DNA of 64,000 nucleotides from Linyphia triangularis (GCA_963978545.1 OZ021732.1:61914714-61978713); one strand, 5' to 3'. Counted from the stretch's first letter, positions 1 to 18,990 are shown. Notes: generated by a model from the sequence alone, not told the origin. Translations and numbers: made by a program.

Positions 1-5687
<5,687 letters not shown>

Positions 5688-5772
5688 AAAACAAACAAAC
5701 AAACAAACAAACAAACAAACAAACAAACAAACAAACAAACAAACAAACAAACAAACAAACAAACAAACAAAA
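5688..5772. repeat. (AAAC)n microsatellite, about 21 units
   Basis: This is a perfect tetranucleotide tract. The minus-strand frame over it reads as a repeated Leu-Phe-Val-Cys string and is not a gene. Confidence 0.98.
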
Positions 5773-7300
5773 CTCCTAATTTCTTGAACGAATGCAATAC
5801 TTCCTTCATCCTATGTTTATATATGTCTATTAGAAATCGATAATTAAAAGTAATTTTCTTTAATAAGTAGCATTCTGCTATTGAGTTTGCTTTAAAGTGC
5901 AAAAATTCACTTACCTCTATATGTGCTCTGTTATTCTGCCATTTAAAGGGTAGAGGTCACATTCGCATTTTTTTTACAAACTGGGTTATTGTTACCAGGC
6001 GATTTCTGTAATTTGTTCTACATATTAGCAATGTTTGATGGTCGTATCTTCGTAGAAAATATTTAAAAAGTTAATAAATTATTCACAAATCAGCTTCAAT
6101 AACATGATGTTGCTAAACTTTAAACCATCATCTCTCATTTTAAGGTCAGTTGCAGGTACGACTTAGATGTTTAGTACTACAGTATTATCAAAGCAATAAC
6201 CTAGATATTACTTAGAGTAATTTTTAACGTTTGCTGTAGAACATTTTTAAATCGACATCATTTACAAAACAAATGATATAAATAAGTATAAAGGTGTTTT
6301 TGTTGATTCGGAAGTTGCTCAAAGACGTCGGTTATAACACAATTTACTTTAATTTTATTCTAAGTTGCAACACATAATGTTTTGTAACCGATTTTTTTCT
6401 TCTTAATTTGAAATTATTTGACCTAGTTTTTCTTAATCTCATTATAGAAGGATCAAAATCACACAGTAAAGAAAGGATACGATAAAGTATGTTTGCATGA
6501 CAAAATATATTACTTGATGGAATTTAAAAGTTATAGTATAAATGTTTTTCATTTTATCTTATTTGAATAACTAAAAAATAGCATGGGTGATACATTACTT
6601 ATTAATTTTTTTATTATTCTATTTTTGATTTTACATGTCCGTTCAGTAAGTTTTAAAATGAATTTAGGAAAGAAGTTCAAAAATAATTTATAGAGTTTAA
6701 ATCATTCAAACTTGACACTAAAAACACACTATCTGGGTGCTTCGATTAGTTTGCAAAGAATTTGCGGCCAATCATGCGCCTTACTGAACATGTTTTCATC
6801 TGTGTATTTAGTGACATGTTAGGGCGATTTCAACTATATTCTAGATGCGGATCTTTGTGGAGTTATTTCCAGTAAACCACAGAAAATCATCGAAATGTAT
6901 TAGAAAGCTAAGGTTTCTTTTCAATAATTTTTTATTCCACTCTATTATTTAGCATCGAAATTCAAAGAAAACAACAAACTATTTCTCGAAAGTAAAAAAC
7001 AATTTTAGGATTTAAAAATAAATCTATTTATTTTTATTTGAACAACTGTTGGGAAAAAAAAAAAAAAAAAAAAAAAAAAGATGGGAGAACAGAACGAATA
7101 AAAAATCAATAAAAATCCAATTCACTCCTTCAAGTGATAATTCGACATTATAATATCGACGATTTTTAGAAATATCTCGACTCTTCTCTTCTCCGCAATA
7201 CCCCTAACCAACCGAAGTAGTAATCAATTTACTCACTCATCCATCCACTACAATAATCGATTCAGACTGATTTTGATTACAGTGACAATTCCTTGAACTT
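5773..7300. other. AT-rich DNA; A26 tract at 7054-7079
   Basis: No gene or recognisable element was found. The only marked feature is a run of 26 A at 7054-7079, which is followed by a change to less AT-rich sequence. It could be the tail of an old retroposed copy, but no body was identified before it. Confidence 0.4.
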
Positions 7301-7988
7301 TATCATCAATTCGCACAGACAATGTAACTTATTTACGACTTGGGCCCAACGATGTGGACTATCAGCGTAAGTCAAATCACTCACATTCTACTCAATATTA
7401 TTATACACTCAGATTTACCGCACAGCGTTATGCAGTAATTCGCTACACTTCCTACATAGTTGGTCAACTGCGCAAAGCAAAGGGATCGAACCCCGTTCTT
7501 CTATAATTAAAGATCCCACGTTGATGGAGTCGAACCCTGCCCCAATGAATGATTCAGTAGCTTCTCGCGGGAATTCAGATTTCAATATGTAATTAATTTT
7601 GCGTAATTAGAGGGGAGTTCGGGACGGGAAACTAATTAATGCAAATCGTAACCATTACTCCACCACTGCTCTCCAGATGTCGGTAGCAGAGGACCTCCCC
7701 CCCCCCCTCCCAGGAGACCTACGACCCCCTTCCCTTTCCCGTTCCAAAACGGAAATTGCAGACGAGGAAGAGATCAGTTGGATAAATACTTCGACTGTAT
7801 TTGTGAGTGACGTACTATTTTGGTTATTGTTCTTGTCTGGTCGATCACGCTTGCTATATTTCAACGTGAGTCGACCATGTGCTGATTGTGGCAGATAGTC
7901 TTGGGTTGTTGGAAGATTTTAGGGTTTTCATTCATGTAGAAAGCAAATTTGGTAATTTTTTTATTTGAAGACCTCCCAAAAGACGTTG
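7301..7988. other. GC-richer island, candidate regulatory DNA or small exon
   Basis: A GC-richer island carries C-runs at about 7697-7710. A plus-strand frame from 7677 encodes an acidic/proline-rich peptide and meets a possible GTGAGT donor at 7803, so a small coding exon cannot be excluded. I recognise no domain, the opposite strand is also open, and no acceptor partner was found. Two TCGAACC blocks (about 7487 and 7522) resemble reversed tRNA B boxes, but no tRNA fold goes with them. Confidence 0.25.
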
Positions 7989-8196
7989 AATGTGATACTG
8001 GGTTGTTGGTTGTTTTCAGATTATCTGGCGCCGTCAGCAACACGAGGGTTATAATGCGCCGAAACATTCGTCATTAGACAAGCCAACATACATTTACAAA
8101 CATCCATGCCTAATACGGGACTCGAACCCGCAACCTCGCGGTCTAGAAGCTAGCAAGCTAACCACCATACCGTTTGGTCGGCAATGTGATACTGGG
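7989..8196 (-). mobile_element. tRNA-derived SINE, copy 1
   Basis: The body is 8003-8182 on the minus strand. The duplication AATGTGATACTGGG is perfect at 7989-8002 and 8183-8196 (14 bp). Read on the minus strand, the element starts GCCGACCAAACGG, carries an A-box-like block and the B box GGGTTCGAGTCCCG, then a tRNA-unrelated body, and ends in GTTGC...CCAGATAATCTG and CAACCAACAACC. The perfect duplication indicates a fairly recent insertion by LINE machinery. Confidence 0.95.
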
Positions 8197-8405
8197 ACTT
8201 CTCTCCCTTCTTCCGTTAGTTGCCTATAGATCTTCAATGATCCAGCGCAGTTTACCCCTCTATTTTCTCTCTAGTCAGAAAATATCCAATGCAACTATAA
8301 TGTTTGAATGATTGCTTGATTTAGATTTTAAACATCAAATCGTTACCACAGGGCTGAACTTTTCTAAAGGATTGCTACAACAAAATCTGGATTACAGAGA
8401 GCAGT

Positions 8406-8614
8406 CTATTATAATAGGCCGACCAAACGGTATAGTGGTTAGCGTGCTAGCTTCTAAGCCACGAGGTTGCGGGTTCGAGTCCCGTGTTAGGCATGGGTGT
8501 ATGTAAATGTATGTTGGCTTGTCTAATGACGAATGTTTCGGCGCATTATAGCCCTCGTGTTGCTGACGGCGCCAGATAATCTGAAAACAACCAACCAACC
8601 AACTATTATAATAG
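8406..8614 (+). mobile_element. tRNA-derived SINE, copy 2
   Basis: The body is 8418-8602 on the plus strand. The 12-bp duplication CTATTATAATAG is perfect at 8406-8417 and 8603-8614. The head is GCCGACCAAACGG with B box GGGTTCGAGTCCCG, and the tail is CAACCAACCAACCAA. It lies about 235 bp from copy 1 in the opposite orientation, so the pair forms a long inverted repeat. Confidence 0.95.
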
Positions 8615-9732
<1,118 letters not shown>

Positions 9733-11039
9733 TTTAAAATTACAAAAATACATGAAACATGAGAGGAAATATTTAGTAAAGGTATTGGACGGAGAAGAAG
9801 TGTTTATTTTACATTATGATACAACAAAATGCTATGTTAAAACTTACAATTCAGATGTTCACTTTTGTTCAATTTCCATGAATAGATTGCTTAACTATTA
9901 AACTTTGAAAATAATATAAAGTTCTTATCTTTTAAGTAATATGTTTAAATGATCCAATTAAAAGGCATTTGAATTAGACGAATATTAATTCTATGTTTGA
10001 AGTGCAATCTTAGAAAAAAAAGATTGCACATGATATTTCGAAATAATGCGTTAATGAACTGTTCAAAATTTTAACTTTATAACTTTTTTGTATCCCTTTT
10101 TCCTTGTGAGGAAAAAAACACTACTTATTTTTTGTACCCGATTTCGTACTTATCGATTAGATCCGAACTCTTGAATGTCAGTTCTAAAAAAGAAAAATAA
10201 GTGGGCCTCTGAACAGAATCCCCTGGCCACTTGCGGGTATTGACTCTCAGAGGAGAGTAAAAGAAGAAACTTGGAGTTCATTTTTCCCTATCAGTGGGGA
10301 TAAACGAGAAGCCTTGTCGAATGGCGATTCATTACAATCAGTAGAAATCCCTCTTGGGAATTTCAGGGAGGGGAAATAAAGATGCATTGAAGGGTGGGTG
10401 ATTGTGAATAGAGGTAGATAAATGTTCTATTCCTACTTATATATATATATACGAAAAGGTAGGCAAACTATCATTGACAAGTGATGGATTGTTTGTCAAT
10501 GTGTTACAAATAAATAAGGATTTGTTTAAATAAATGCGGTTTAATTTTCTACTGTTTTTCTTATTAATATTCTAGATATAATTTTGAGCTGCAACTGAAA
10601 ACACTAATTTATTTTGTATAAAAAGCAAGTTTCAGGTTACATTCAAGAATAGATTAGGTTGTATTTAATATATAAGTATAATGATTTTAAAATGAATAAA
10701 AATTAGCATGATTGACAAGAAAGTATGGCCGTACAAAGATTAAGTAAAAATTATTGCGACAAAATAATTGAAAGGACTTTTTTATATATATTTAGGTGCT
10801 ATATTATACCTTTAAACTACAAGTAGGTTGAAATAGAAATAATTGTAGTTTATAGAGAAGTTAATGTTTCGGAGGATGTCCAATTTTAGTTACAAAATGA
10901 TCAGTTATTTGACTATCAGTTGCCCTAAATTTAAAAGTATTTCAGCCTGGTAAAAAGAAATGTCGATTTTTTTTTGCATTTTTACATGTTTTAGAACATC
11001 CTTGGTTTAAAAAAAAAAAACAAAAAAAAACATACAGTG
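9733..11039. other. AT-rich DNA with a GC-richer island at 10190-10420
   Basis: Most of it is AT-rich and featureless. Bases 10190-10420 have balanced composition, including a GCCTCTGA...TCTCAGAGG imperfect inverted pair. No coding potential was seen, so the island is at best a candidate conserved non-coding element. Confidence 0.25.
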
Positions 11040-11340
11040 AAGAAAATGTATGTTTGTCCGTCTGGCTGGTCAGCATAACTCTAGAACGGATTGGTCTACG
11101 ATGTTAAAATTTTGTATACTGGTGACCATGGGACCCTTCAATAAGATTTTCGTCAAAATTTCACATGCGTATAAGATAGCTGCCCTCGAAAAATTTATGT
11201 TTTTCAGCATTTAAAAAAAATCCCCGCTCTTAACGAATTTGATCAAAATCGTTGTGGTAATAATTGCTTTGATAATATGCTAGAGCAATGCAATTATTGT
11301 GTTTTAAACATACTATCTCCGAAAATCCTATAGAAATTTG
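11040..11340 (+). repeat. Probable 5' leader of an unclassified repeat
   Basis: After an A-rich stretch the sequence reads GTTTGTCCGTCTGGCTGG and then 'catAACTCtagaACGgattgg'. This GTCTGT plus AACTC..ACG layout is common at the start of Helitron-type and other dispersed arthropod repeats. No terminus, duplication or second copy was identified in this window, so the class stays open. Confidence 0.3.
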
Positions 11341-11876
11341 ATAAAAGCTTAAAAATCTGAAAAGCGAATGATTTTAACATAGAGTTATTTTCCCTTGAGC
11401 ATTGCCAATCCACGACTGTTCCTCCTTCTGTTTCCCTCATCCGAAAGGATAATATATCATAATTATCGAAACATATATCACCAAATTAGCGGTTTTGGTG
11501 GGATTCTTTTTGCCATTGTAATTTATCACCAAATATAAGGCCAGTTAGGCAATTTTTCTAATTCAATTTTTATAATTTTAGTAAATTATATCAATACAAG
11601 TCAAATTTGAGTGTAGTGACAAATATTATAATACAATGTAAAATTGTATTAATTTACGCATCCCTAATTTGTCAAAGTTTTCAAAGTTTTATTAAAAAGT
11701 AATATTGATAATTTTTTTTAATTTTTTGTTGAATTTGAAATTTGTTATTAAATATTTTTTTTATAGAATATTAATGTGCTATTCATAGTAAATTGAAGTA
11801 TTAGAATGTACTATTGATAAATATATATAAGAAAAATTGAGTATCGAAAAAAATCGATACTATTTAAAAACTTAAA

Positions 11877-12087
11877 TATAATTTAATAACGTTGGTTGAT
11901 TGTTTTCAGATTATCTGGGGCCGTCAGCAACACGAGGGCTATAATGCGCCGAAACATTCGTCATTAGACAAGCCAACATACATTTACAAACACCCATGCC
12001 TAACACGGGACTCGAACCCACAACCTCGCGGTTTAGAAGCTAGCACGCTAACCACTATACCGTTTGGTCGGCTTATAATTTAATAAC
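11877..12087 (-). mobile_element. tRNA-derived SINE, copy 3
   Basis: The body is about 11891-12073 on the minus strand. The duplication TATAATTTAATAAC is perfect at 11877-11890 and 12074-12087. The B box, here GGGTTCGAGTCCCG with a one-base change just upstream (TGTGGG), and the common SINE body are intact. The 3' end is CAATCAACCAAC. Confidence 0.94.
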
Positions 12088-12621
12088 AATTTAAAATTCG
12101 TTCTATAATAATATATAACCCTATAAAAATACAAGAAATATAGATGATAATATTTTATAACTTTTATTTTTTATTTATGAAAAAGTAGAATACAGTTGTA
12201 TGTTATTAAAATAAAATTTCTTTTATAAGTTTAGAAACAATAAATGGATAAATAAGTCAATCAATTTGTGTTATTAAAACTTTTTTATTATGTTTCTTGC
12301 TAACTCATTGTTATCGACACTTTAACTATTAAAGCATGATTTGAATTGAATCCGTTGTCGATAGATCCACTCAACCTCTTTTCTGAGACAAGAGACACTA
12401 TATCGATGATCTGTAAAATCATTATATCGATAACAGATGGCGTCTGGATGATGACCAAACTGAAGTACCAATAGGAAAACAGTTTCTAAAACATTAGAAA
12501 ACCTTTGAGGTTTTTTTTATCTCTTGAGAACGTAAACTTCACTTGTATAAAATAATCGATACTATTGTTCGATATTATAAATCCATTATAGCTAAGAGAT
12601 TTGGAAAACAATTAATCTATT
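12088..12621. other. AT-rich DNA with scattered ATCGAT motifs
   Basis: Several TATCGAT-like motifs occur (about 12401, 12431 and 12555), recalling the subterminal motifs of the hAT MITE near 60.6 kb. I could not find matching termini or an 8-bp duplication, so no element is called. Confidence 0.2.
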
Positions 12622-13522
12622 AAGGATTAGTCACTTGGATTTGATACGGTAGCAACAAATTTCATGTTCAGGAATTGGAAATCTATATAGAAGCTGTACC
12701 CGTTATCTTCGGCATTGCGCTGCTAAATAAAAAAAAAATGCAGTCATTATAGGAATAGTTAGTACGGCCATTATATGATATAAATAAAATGCCTCCTAAA
12801 TGTATTCTTTCTGATTTAAATATTTTTAAATTTGAAAATGTCCAAAAAATGAGGGTGGGAGAGGAAGGAGGGGTAAAAGAAATATACTTTTAGTATTATT
12901 TGTCATTTTTAAACTATCTCACTATTTAATTATCTCTGAATTAAGGATTAGTCACTTTGATATGGTAAAAAAAAAATCATGTCCAGGATTTGGAAACTAT
13001 ATAGAAGTTGTACTCATTTTCTTAGGTATTGCTCTGCTAAATTATAAAAAATGTTGTCATTATAGGAATAGTTAGTACAACCATTTTATGATATAAATAT
13101 AATGCTTTTTCAATTTAATCTTCTTGAATTTAAATATTTTCAAATTTGAGAATGAAAAAAAAAAAAAAAATTGTGTGAGGAAGGTAGAGTAAAAGAAGTA
13201 TACTTTTAGTATTTTTGTAATTTTTAACTAACTTCGCATTTAATTATCTAGTAATTGAGGATTAGTCTCTTCGATTTGATATGGTAGCAAAAAATGTGTC
13301 CAGGAATTGGAAATCAATCGTTATCTTTGGTACTAGGGTTGTAAATAATAAAAAATTCAGTCATTATAAAAATAGTTAGTACGACCCTTATATGATACAA
13401 ACATAATGTCTTTTAAATATATTCTCCCGATATTAAACTATTTTTTAAATTGTTTATGGAGGAGCAAGAAATGGTAAAAGAAGTATACTTTTACTGACGC
13501 ACTATTTAGTTATCTATTAATT
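12622..13522. repeat. Tandem repeat, three units of about 320 bp
   Basis: Units start with (A/G)AGGATTAGTC at 12622, 12943 and 13257. Each contains in order GTCCAGGA-like, GGAA(A/T)C, TCATTATA, ATAGTTAGTAC, TATGATA and GTAAAAGAA(G)TATACTTTTA blocks, and ends in a TTTA(A/G)TTATCT block. Unit lengths are about 321, 314 and 266 bp. The copies have diverged by many substitutions and small indels, so the amplification is old. It could be a satellite fragment or part of a transposon; no protein is encoded. Confidence 0.85.
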
Positions 13523-14025
13523 ATATAAAAGTAGTATATTTTCGTTATATTTGTACAAATAAATAGATCAAATACTGTTTTTTGAACTGTTAAGAAAGAC
13601 AATGGAACTTTGGATAACATTTTGGATTCTGCTCACAATCAATTGTTTAGCGTATAGTTAAATAAAATAATATGAAATTCTTCTAGATGTAATAACATTC
13701 AATCACTTAACGTAAAAGCATAACAATAAGTATAATAACTAAATATTCATACTTTTTTTTGTAATTTTTTCATTTCCACTCATCTAAGTTTAAGAATTCA
13801 AGTAAATTTTAAAATAGTAAAAGCTCTGTTAATGTCAAATTTAACATGGAATAAAGGCAAAAATACAATCAATTATCAGTAGGAGTGAATTGCGAAGAAG
13901 ATTTTTGCACAGAAAATCATAAAAAAATATACAATAAGTTAGCTGTATAAACTTCAAGTATACTTAAAACTCGGAATTCGAAACTATCTAGAGAAATGTA
14001 ATTATATTTGAATGACATTTTTTAC
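13523..14025. other. AT-rich DNA
   Basis: Nothing was recognised beyond A/T-rich low-complexity sequence. Confidence 0.4.
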
Positions 14026-14595
14026 TACAGTCTAATCCCTTAAACGCGATAAGTCGATGGGCTGGCCAGAATTTTTCTCATTAACCGAATTTCGTGTTAC
14101 TCGTCTAAAAACTTTTATATCTAATTAATGCAGATTTAAGCTACTAGCTATATGTGTATTTAATACTGCTGTTTTTTCGAACATTTATATTGCAAGGCTT
14201 TAATTTAGTACAATAGTTTATCAATATATACATTAGGAAAACAAATTAAATGTATTTACCAGTAACTTATTATTTAAAGTAGTAGACTTTGATTTTTGCA
14301 TTAAGTTTTTAATAAAACCTTTTTTAAAAAAAATGTGTCTACTTATTCAAAGTTATTTAAAGCACATGAGATATTGTCCTCTGCATTAAGAAACGTTGCA
14401 TGGTTTAATCTAAAAAAATTGGTTTAAAGAGGAATTTTTGTTTTTTGTTTTAAGGGGGATTTCGTTATGCGAGAATTCATATTAAATGAATAAATTAACG
14501 TTAAGTTTAAGCTTCATCGTATGAAAAACTGTTTTTACTTCGCCTTAAACGGGATTTCGTCTTAAGCTATTTCGTATTAACGGAGTTTGATGGTA
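14026..14595. mobile_element. pogo/Tigger-like MITE
   Basis: The element body is 14028-14593, flanked by TA on each side (14026-14027 and 14594-14595). The left end starts CAGTCTAATCCCTTAAACGC. The right end, read on the minus strand, starts CCATCAAACTCCGTTAATAC, so the ends are imperfect inverted repeats. Internal blocks such as TTAAACGGGATTTCG repeat the terminal motif. At 566 bp and with no open frame it is non-autonomous. TA target and the CAGTC(A/T)AA start fit the pogo/Tigger branch of Tc1-mariner. Confidence 0.65.
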
Positions 14596-14639
14596 TAATA
14601 ACTTAATTATTGCATATACTATATGTTCCTTTCCTTTGA

Positions 14640-15040
14640 CTAAATGAGATGAATTCTACACCAAATTCTCAATTCGCAACAACCACATAAAATTCGCAAC
14701 CTCCCATCACACCTTTGAATTTGCGACTCGCTAAATAAATTACGAATTACAACACCCCTCCAAACATAAACTCGACATCCTTTATTAGACACGACCCCTT
14801 CGTTATCACTATTTGCACCCTGCAAGAACTCCGAAGACATCCAATCTCTCATCCAATCACAGCTTCATTACTAATAAAGACATTTTGGCAAGAGTTTTTT
14901 TCCCCGCTAGTCTTCACCCCGCAGCAGCAAACGATTTGCATAATTGCGCGCCAATGCAGACGATTTTATGGGGGTGGTCGAAGGGAAACGGTGTTTCTGC
15001 GGGGGTGCAACTTTTAATCCATGATGAAGAAGGGCTATGA
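14640..15040. promoter_or_regulatory. GC-richer island with an octamer motif, candidate enhancer
   Basis: A GC-richer patch in an AT-rich region contains the perfect POU octamer ATTTGCAT at 14934-14941, followed directly by AATTGCGCGCCAA. Open frames occur on both strands (14640-14852 minus, 14813-15040 plus) but neither resembles a protein family. Regulatory function is inferred from composition and motif only. Confidence 0.3.
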
Positions 15041-16559
15041 TAGAGCTTGTGACTTCAGCAATGAAGAAAAAATGAACTGTGTGTAATTAAAGTAATTGGA
15101 TACACTAAAAGTGAGATATAAATTTTTGATGTGTTTTCATGGCGTATAGTGATTGAATTTTTACTACTGGGATGGTGGAATTGCTGTTAGGTTGATGGAG
15201 CGGTCGTTGATTTTGGAAGAGATGAGCGTAGGCATTTGGATCAAGATAGTAAGAGAAAAATGAAGATAAAAAGATAAAATTGGATACTTACGTAAATTCT
15301 CAAGATAGCATCAATTGAAGTGCAAGGCATTACATTAGAATTGGGCTCGTAAATTTGATTGAAAAGAACTATATTACGCAATTAAAAATATGAATTAAAT
15401 TTTCTGCCATCGGATATCACAATAAACAACAGGTTATGTATTAATAGAGATCCTAAGAAATGTCAAGTGATGGAAGAGAAGAAGGAAAGCAAAAGTAAAT
15501 GATAATCGATTGAAAAGGACACAAAATCAATTGAAAACAAAGAACAGTTTATTTTACTCCTTATAGTAGTCGGCAAATTCCTGGTGGTAGTCTAAAGCAA
15601 GACCAAAAATATTTGCTAATAGCTGAGACATAAAAATTTGTATTTTGGTGGAAAATAATCAAATCCTAAAAATGATTTCTCTCTTTGTGCTTTAAAATAA
15701 CAAGAAAATTTATCAACGTTTAACAACGTTGTCTTGGTACCTCGAAGTTATAAGAACACTGATTTACAGAGGCGTCCTTTTTCTTGGTATCCCAAAATGA
15801 AAATAAAATAAATGGATTTTCATAGAATAAGTTTTCTCCTGGAACTTCTAAATGAGAAGAAATTTTCACTTTAAAAATGATCTTGCTCTTGTTACCCAAA
15901 ATATCAAGGAAATCAATCTTCAAAGAATTTTCTTTATACTGATTCTGCGAAATAGCAATAAAATAGAACAATACTGTTCTTTGTACTGGAAAACAAATAT
16001 ATATATATAATTGATTTCCAAATAATTATAATGCTCTTGGTATATCAAAATAAGAGAATAATTGAAAATAAGTTTCTTTTGACTTTTCTTTTTGATTGAA
16101 ACTTCTTTCTGAATTATAAAAATATAGATGAATTTTAATTAAAGACAGAACATAAGTACATTGAAAACAAGATTTTGACGCAGGCAATGTAGGACGTCTG
16201 TATCATTAACTTCAAAATATTTTCAAATCTATATCAGTTCAATCTCTTTCAATATTAAAAATTGATTTATTGCAAATTATGCATCCATACTCAGTAAGAA
16301 ATAATAGAATCATCGAATTAAAACTGGATTTACCAAAATAATACTACTAAGCACAAAATTTCCAACTGGTATAAAAACACATAAGTCGTACTATGAATTA
16401 AAATATATTACATGGTTTTACTATAAAAGAAGAACCACGCAAAAACAAATACATGGTATAGTTTCATCTTTTCACAGAAAATTCAAACCCGACTCTACAG
16501 TTACAACTAAATTTAATTCAGCTTTTCGGAATGAAAAAAAATATATATAAATTCCCAAA
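15041..16559. other. AT-rich DNA
   Basis: No gene was recognised. Phrases such as 'gcgaaatagcaataaaat' (about 15948) recur near 17765 and 18020, hinting that this stretch and 17.7-18.2 kb contain diverged members of one repeat. Confidence 0.25.
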
Positions 16560-16880
16560 GATCGTTTGGAATCTCTCAACGATATTCCCGTCATAAAAAA
16601 TTATCGATATGGATTTGGGAGTGGGTGGTGTAATATGGATGGGAGACGCTTTCAGCAGCTAACAAATCTCAGTTTTTATGAGTCGCCGCGGTATCGTATT
16701 AACCTGAAGAATCATAACCATTTATTAAATCTGAGAAGGGTAAAAAAGCACGCCCTATCGCTAAGCAATGCGCTTTTATTACCGCCAATAAATCAAAGTT
16801 TACGATAAAGCAAGAGACGGGGGAGAGGGGAAGAGGGATCGTAAAAAGATCCGGGGATCTGCCTGAGTTTCGGTTGTCTG
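16560..16880. promoter_or_regulatory. Candidate conserved non-coding element
   Basis: This island has balanced composition and closely packed homeodomain-like sites (TTTTATGAG, CCATTTATTAAA, TTTTATTACCGCC, CAATAAATCA), a TCF/LEF-type ATCAAAG at 16792-16798 and TTTACGA just after it. The 80-codon plus-strand frame 16566-16808 encodes nothing I recognise. Motif density suggests an enhancer, but this is inference; conservation in a relative would decide. Confidence 0.3.
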
Positions 16881-17755
16881 TATGAGACATTGAATTTTTT
16901 TTTATTTTGCTTCTGAGACATCACAGATTCGGGGGTTGGGCAAAATTAAATAAAAATCCAAGAACTATTTTTATAGCATTAGTTAAGAGTTATAATTTTG
17001 TTGTTTTTATATCAATGTAAAAATGTTGGGTAATTAGTTATCGTCTTTAGAAGTTAATCTTTTATAGTAAATCCATCTTATATATTAGCATAGGCTAATG
17101 TTTTTATTTGAACTTCAGTGATGTGCATGAGATTTTATTTTATGAAGCAGATAATTTTATAAACTATTATTAAATAAGAGCATGTAAGGAAGATTGAATT
17201 AAAATCCTGGTTTTTGGATAAAAATAATTGCAAGTTAAAGTTTTAGTTTTAAAAATTAACTGTTTGAATTAAATGAAACAATCAAATATATTTTGTTGAA
17301 AAAATCACCTCCACGAAGCGTATCCCGAAAGATTCGTTGAAAGCACTTTTTAAAATTTGGAAAAATTTGATATCTTTCTAATATTCAATAAATATATTCC
17401 TAATATTCAAGTGCAAAGTGATACTAATTATATAAAATTTAAAATGGTATAAATACACATAGGAAGCACACATCAAAATTCAGAAATATTTTTAAGTAAT
17501 CATGCTTTGATTCCTAGGTTTTCTTTCGACTGTTTCGGTTGCAAACATCTTTTTAATATTCAAGAAAAATCATTCCTATATTTCTATCATGCTTCCTGGA
17601 ATTTAATCCTTAGAGCAGAATTAAGGTTAAAGAAATACTTGTACATTCAATTATACATCTGTCGAAGGAAGTCGTTTTATTAAAGTAAACTATTGTAATA
17701 TGTTGCGAAGTTTAACGATGAATACTTCCTAAGAAACTGCGAGAGGAATAATTCC

Positions 17756-18200
17756 TAAGAAATTGCGAAATAGCAATAAAATCTATTAGTCAAGAAATAC
17801 CAGGTTCCTGAAACTGCCCCCCCCCCCAAATAAAACGAGAATCATCTTTATATAACTATTTTGCACTAGCTATTTCAAAATCAAAAAGAAAGCAAACTTG
17901 GTTGCACTTCTGTAGATGTGTCTTCACAGCGAATGTCATATTATTGCAGCAAAGTGTTGTTATGCGTCGTAAAGTAGAACTGAATGGAATCAATCTCAAG
18001 TACATCTTTGATCTTGGAACTGCGAAATTGCAATACAATTTATCATTTTATCACCATAGAAATATCAGGCTCCTGCTGCAACAAAATAGAACAAGATTTA
18101 TCGCCGGAGAACTATTTTGATATTAGTATTCCAAAATAAAAAAGAAAGACAACTCAATTACAGTTCTGTAGAAGTATCTTCACTGCGAAACAGAAAGATG
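17756..18200. repeat. Imperfect tandem duplication, about 255-bp period
   Basis: The order 'gcgaaat(a/t)gcaata', 'ata(c)caggttcctg/atcaggctcctg', 'actattttg', 'caaaa(t)aaaaaagaaag' and 'cttctgtagatgt/gttctgtagaagt' then 'cttcac(a/t)gcga' occurs twice, starting at about 17763 and 18020. The copies are clearly diverged. Confidence 0.6.
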
Positions 18201-18419
18201 TTGGACCACTTTCGTGTCGTATGCACCATTAAGTATTTCTTGATATCATAAGAAGAAATCCATAGATCAGAAATTTTGCGAGTAACAATTTCTCACAAAG
18301 CTTAGAAATATCACACAAACCAAATTATAAATCTTATATTTTTATCAAAAACTGCTAATGGTTGTAGGTAGTGATTTTGTTCTTGTATAAGTTTTTATGT
18401 ACTCTGAGAAGATACTATT

Positions 18420-18780
18420 ATTATTATCCTTCAGAGGTCTTTACAGGCCACCATGCATCAATACTATTCCACAGAAGTTCAGAAGTTGACATCACTTTGA
18501 AATACAACACCTTTAAGTTACTTTTGCAAATGCGTGGAATTTCCCCAGCAATCCGGATCTTTCGCCTGTTGCTCTTTAATGTCCGATCGGGATGCCGGAC
18601 AAACAGGCCATCCCAGTGGCAAGTACCGCCGGCGGGAAATTGCGTCCGAATCTCCACCTCACCCTCATTCTCTATGTGCAGGACATTTATTCTATTGCAG
18701 CGAAAATGACCACTGACGAAATGGTATGGTACTGGGGTGTGTGTGTGGGGGTGGGGGGGAATTCGGTGAAAGAAGAGCCT
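18420..18780. promoter_or_regulatory. GC-rich island, candidate regulatory DNA
   Basis: Bases 18536-18720 are among the most GC- and CpG-rich in the window (ATCCGGAT, GTCCGATCGGGATGCCGGAC, CCGCCGGCGGG). All strands stay open for 60-135 codons here simply because stops are rare. None of the products is recognisable. The island could be an old promoter, a conserved element or a foreign repeat fragment. Confidence 0.3.
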
Positions 18781-18942
18781 CTGCTTCCATGCGCTAATAT
18801 CATGTTTTTTGTTTTTTGTAATAGCAGCCATTTTTAAACAATAAGGTAGTAAATGTTGATTTTTAGTTGCAATCGATATAAACAGTATTCAATCCGTATA
18901 TTGTTTATTTTAAAATACTTTTTTTTGGAAAGATTGTTGGTA

Positions 18943-18943
<1 letters not shown>

Positions 18944-18985
<42 letters not shown>
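18944..18985. repeat. (AT)n microsatellite
   Basis: This is a pure alternating AT tract of 42 bp. Confidence 0.97.

Positions 18986-18990
<5 letters not shown>

Noticed and set aside
7480..7545. Two reversed B-box-like TCGAACC sequences, possible tRNA genes
   Set aside because: No A box at proper spacing and no acceptor stem could be paired.
8003..8182. Functional tRNA gene
   Set aside because: The tRNA-like part is the head of a repeated SINE; the anticodon stem does not pair.
18424..18831. 135-codon minus-strand frame
   Set aside because: It lies in a CpG-rich island where all frames are open by composition; no homology recognised.
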